From: Cercozoa sp. M6MM
Taxonomy: Eukaryota > Endomyxa: Ascetosporea
Direction: 5' to 3' (one strand)
Assembly (NCBI GenBank): GCA_040357565.1
Contig: JBDODJ010000179.1
Length of the DNA stretch: 22,756 bases
Of the stretch, positions 21,470 through 22,756 are shown piece by piece. Numbering within the stretch: the stretch's first letter is position 1; each line of letters begins with the position of its first letter. A program made the translations under genes and the position numbers. A model generated the notes under the pieces. That model was not told the origin of the DNA, searched no databases, and saw only the letters and a list, made by a program, of their open reading frames with translations.

Positions 21470-22467
21470 CGTGTGTCTCCACATGTTTCTCATCATTGCC
21501 AGACAAACAACTCAAGCTAGTCATGCGAGAGTACAAGCGCGTCAATGCGACAATTTCTCTTACTTGTGTGGATACTGCAGCCACTAACTTGCACGTTTCT
21601 TCTGTGGTACACAGAGTGCTACCCAAGTTACTACTCACATGTCTATACGTGCATGTGTGTGTGTGTGTGTGTGTGACTGTGTATGTGTGTATAGGAGTCG
21701 CGGCTTACTCCAACGAAGCTGTGCCGGTTTGCGAGTGTGCTAAATAAACGAGGCGTGCGGCGGAACAAAGGATCGCATTGCGAGGTTCTGGAACATGCCT
21801 TGATGGCAATATCCGACATCGTGCTCAAACCTGTGGAATCTGGTACATCTGTGAATTATAGAGTACATCTCTATAACATGAACTGTTGAATACTGCGTCA
21901 CCAGTAGAGACTGCACTAAAACTAAACCTGTCGCGTCGCTTCATTGCATCTAGTGACACTCTGACTGTTCTTAAGACGGCTACAGCAAAGGCACAAGGGG
22001 AGGAAGGCACAGTGGAAAGAGGTGAAAGCGAAGGCGATCAAGAAAACACTCAATTCACAGAAGCGGTAAGAAAAAGCCGGTTGCATTTCTTGCAACTTCT
22101 CGGCTGTCTTCAAACCCATATACGATCCTATCGTATACCCGTAGACCGTAGCAGGACGCAACACTATTCAAGAAGTCGCTCGACACTTTGGTATTGACGG
22201 TTCTGAGAAGCTTGTATTGCCCGGCGTATCATTCTCCTGCTGGACAGGAGCTCACGGAGAAGTATCCGACAGTGAAGCACTGGCGAGTGGCGAAAGACTG
22301 CAACAGGAAGCCCAGCAGGTATCGGAGTACTAGCCAACCTTGTGTACAAATTCACCACCTATTCATGTCTTGGTCAGGGCAAAAAACTCCCTCTCTGGGG
22401 CTGGGTGTTGGTGCTTGCCATTGCACTGTGTGCGCTTATTGCCATCTTGTACTTCCTTCTCAAGTAG
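17782..22467 (+). CDS. Large type I membrane protein with duplicated beta/coiled-coil modules, family unknown
   Basis: Twenty-six exons: 17782-17822, 17873-18049, 18110-18198, 18244-18595, 18645-18765, 18828-18880, 18946-18990, 19241-19308, 19363-19416, 19479-19522, 19589-19726, 19795-20125, 20204-20296, 20346-20398, 20460-20500, 20548-20670, 20739-20814, 20866-20958, 21027-21061, 21115-21180, 21270-21385, 21503-21606, 21695-21842, 21905-22065, 22145-22318, 22378-22467; 961 residues. Signal peptide MLLKLVLVSSATLAHA; single C-terminal transmembrane helix (WGWVLVLAIALCALIAILYF, about 937-956) with a tail of only a few residues. The lumenal or extracellular part has a beta-rich region (20-260), a coiled coil (265-360), a Lys/Glu-rich linker (395-490), a second beta region (505-567) and coiled coil (570-665), then a further mixed region. 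Less certain joins: 18595/18645, 18765/18828 and 21606/21695. ER, nuclear-envelope or surface location is undetermined. Function unknown. Confidence 0.72.
19027..19238. repeat. (TG)n microsatellite with assembly gap, intronic in the membrane protein gene
   Basis: TG tract at 19027-19099, 100 N at 19100-19199, TG again to 19238, within the intron 18991-19240. The tract runs straight into the acceptor TAG at 19238-19240, so no pyrimidine-rich stretch separates it from the splice site. Confidence 0.95.
19100..19199. other. Assembly gap, 100 N
   Basis: Exactly 100 N within an intronic TG repeat; true size unknown. Confidence 0.97.
21208..21266. repeat. (CG)n(TG)n alternating purine-pyrimidine tract
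   Basis: About seven CG units followed by TG units inside the intron 21181-21269 of the membrane protein gene, ending a few bases before the TTTAG acceptor. CG/TG alternation has Z-DNA potential (established property of such sequences). Confidence 0.9.
21417..21476. repeat. (TG)n microsatellite, intronic
   Basis: TG tract within the intron 21386-21502 of the membrane protein gene, about 25 nt upstream of the GCCAG acceptor. Confidence 0.95.
21654..21690. repeat. Imperfect (TG)n tract, intronic
   Basis: TG-rich tract with two interruptions in the proposed intron 21607-21694, running up to the TATAG acceptor. Confidence 0.85.
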
Positions 22468-22756
22468 CATCGTTGCAAATATTCTTGCAAAAGAGTCGCT
22501 TAGTTGATTTGCTAGTCTACTATGTAAGGCCACATAACTCTCGTTAGCGCAGTGCGTGGTAACCAGGACTGGATTTTGGAGCCAGTAACCCAACGCTGCT
22601 TTTGAAAGAAGTTTCACAAGCTGCAAAACGCCTTGGCGTTTCCTGTCTATTTAAGCACTAATTTGCAGTTTATTTAGACCAGGCACTTGTGCACGCATGT
22701 TTTCTGATGTCCAACAGGTGTGGGCTAGCAATGCGGCAGAGTTTTTTTTTTTTTTT
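22468..22756. other. 3' flank of the membrane protein gene, no gene recognised
   Basis: 289 bp after the last stop. It holds a tRNA-box-A-like string with a stem near 22544-22595 but no T-arm, a small palindrome (AAACGCC TT GGCGTTT at 22626-22641) and a 15-T run at 22742-22756. Confidence 0.5.

Noticed and set aside
22531-22600. tRNA-like string (TTAGCGCAGTGCGTGG, then a stem around TTTTGGA resembling a Gln anticodon loop)
   Set aside because: Only a box-A-like segment and an imperfect stem are present; there is no T-arm (GGTTCRANNCC) or matching acceptor stem within reach, with or without an intron. At most a degenerate remnant.
22626-22641. Small palindrome AAACGCC TT GGCGTTT as a terminator hairpin
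   Set aside because: Intrinsic hairpin terminators are a bacterial feature; this is eukaryotic DNA and the loop is too short for a stable stem-loop.

Overview
This is nuclear DNA from a eukaryote. No bacterial, phage or mobile-element signal was found. I reconstructed nine protein genes by hand from homology, GT/AG splice sites and reading-phase agreement; together they have about 99 exons and about 90 introns in 22.7 kb. Most introns are about 40-110 nt, exons go down to 23-24 nt, and gaps between genes are mostly 80-500 bp. Recognisable products are eukaryotic housekeeping types. One, WDR92/DNAAF10, is a dynein assembly factor, which points to an organism with motile cilia. A compact, very intron-rich flagellated protist fits best; I cannot place it more precisely from the sequence.

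Layout: (1) 90-1914, minus, AAMP-like WD40 protein, cut by the left edge. (2) 2075-3087, plus, SAP-domain protein with a C-terminal EF-hand-like pair. (3) 3410-7512, minus, 22-exon, 879-residue PI-PLC X-domain protein with a long beta-trefoil-like N-terminal region. (4) 7779-9866, plus, Ser/Thr protein kinase with an unusual C-terminal extension. (5) 10145-10921, minus, unrecognised protein. (6) 11001-13462, minus, secreted, probably surface-anchored parallel beta-helix-like protein. (7) 13979-15076, plus, unrecognised basic protein. (8) 15427-17369, minus, DNAAF10/WDR92. (9) 17782-22467, plus, 26-exon, 961-residue type I membrane protein of unknown family with an internal duplication. Genes mostly alternate in strand, so divergent pairs share short promoter regions (1915-2074, 7513-7778, 13463-13978, 17370-17781) and convergent pairs share short 3' regions.

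The most striking feature is the set of (CA/TG)n microsatellites. All eight lie inside introns, all read (UG)n on the transcript strand whichever way the gene points, and most sit at or just upstream of the 3' splice site. All four assembly gaps (two of 100 N, two of 10 N) interrupt such tracts. No operon-like pathway links the genes; they look like independent neighbours in a compact genome. Exon boundaries are manual and several alternatives are flagged; RNA-seq would be decisive.
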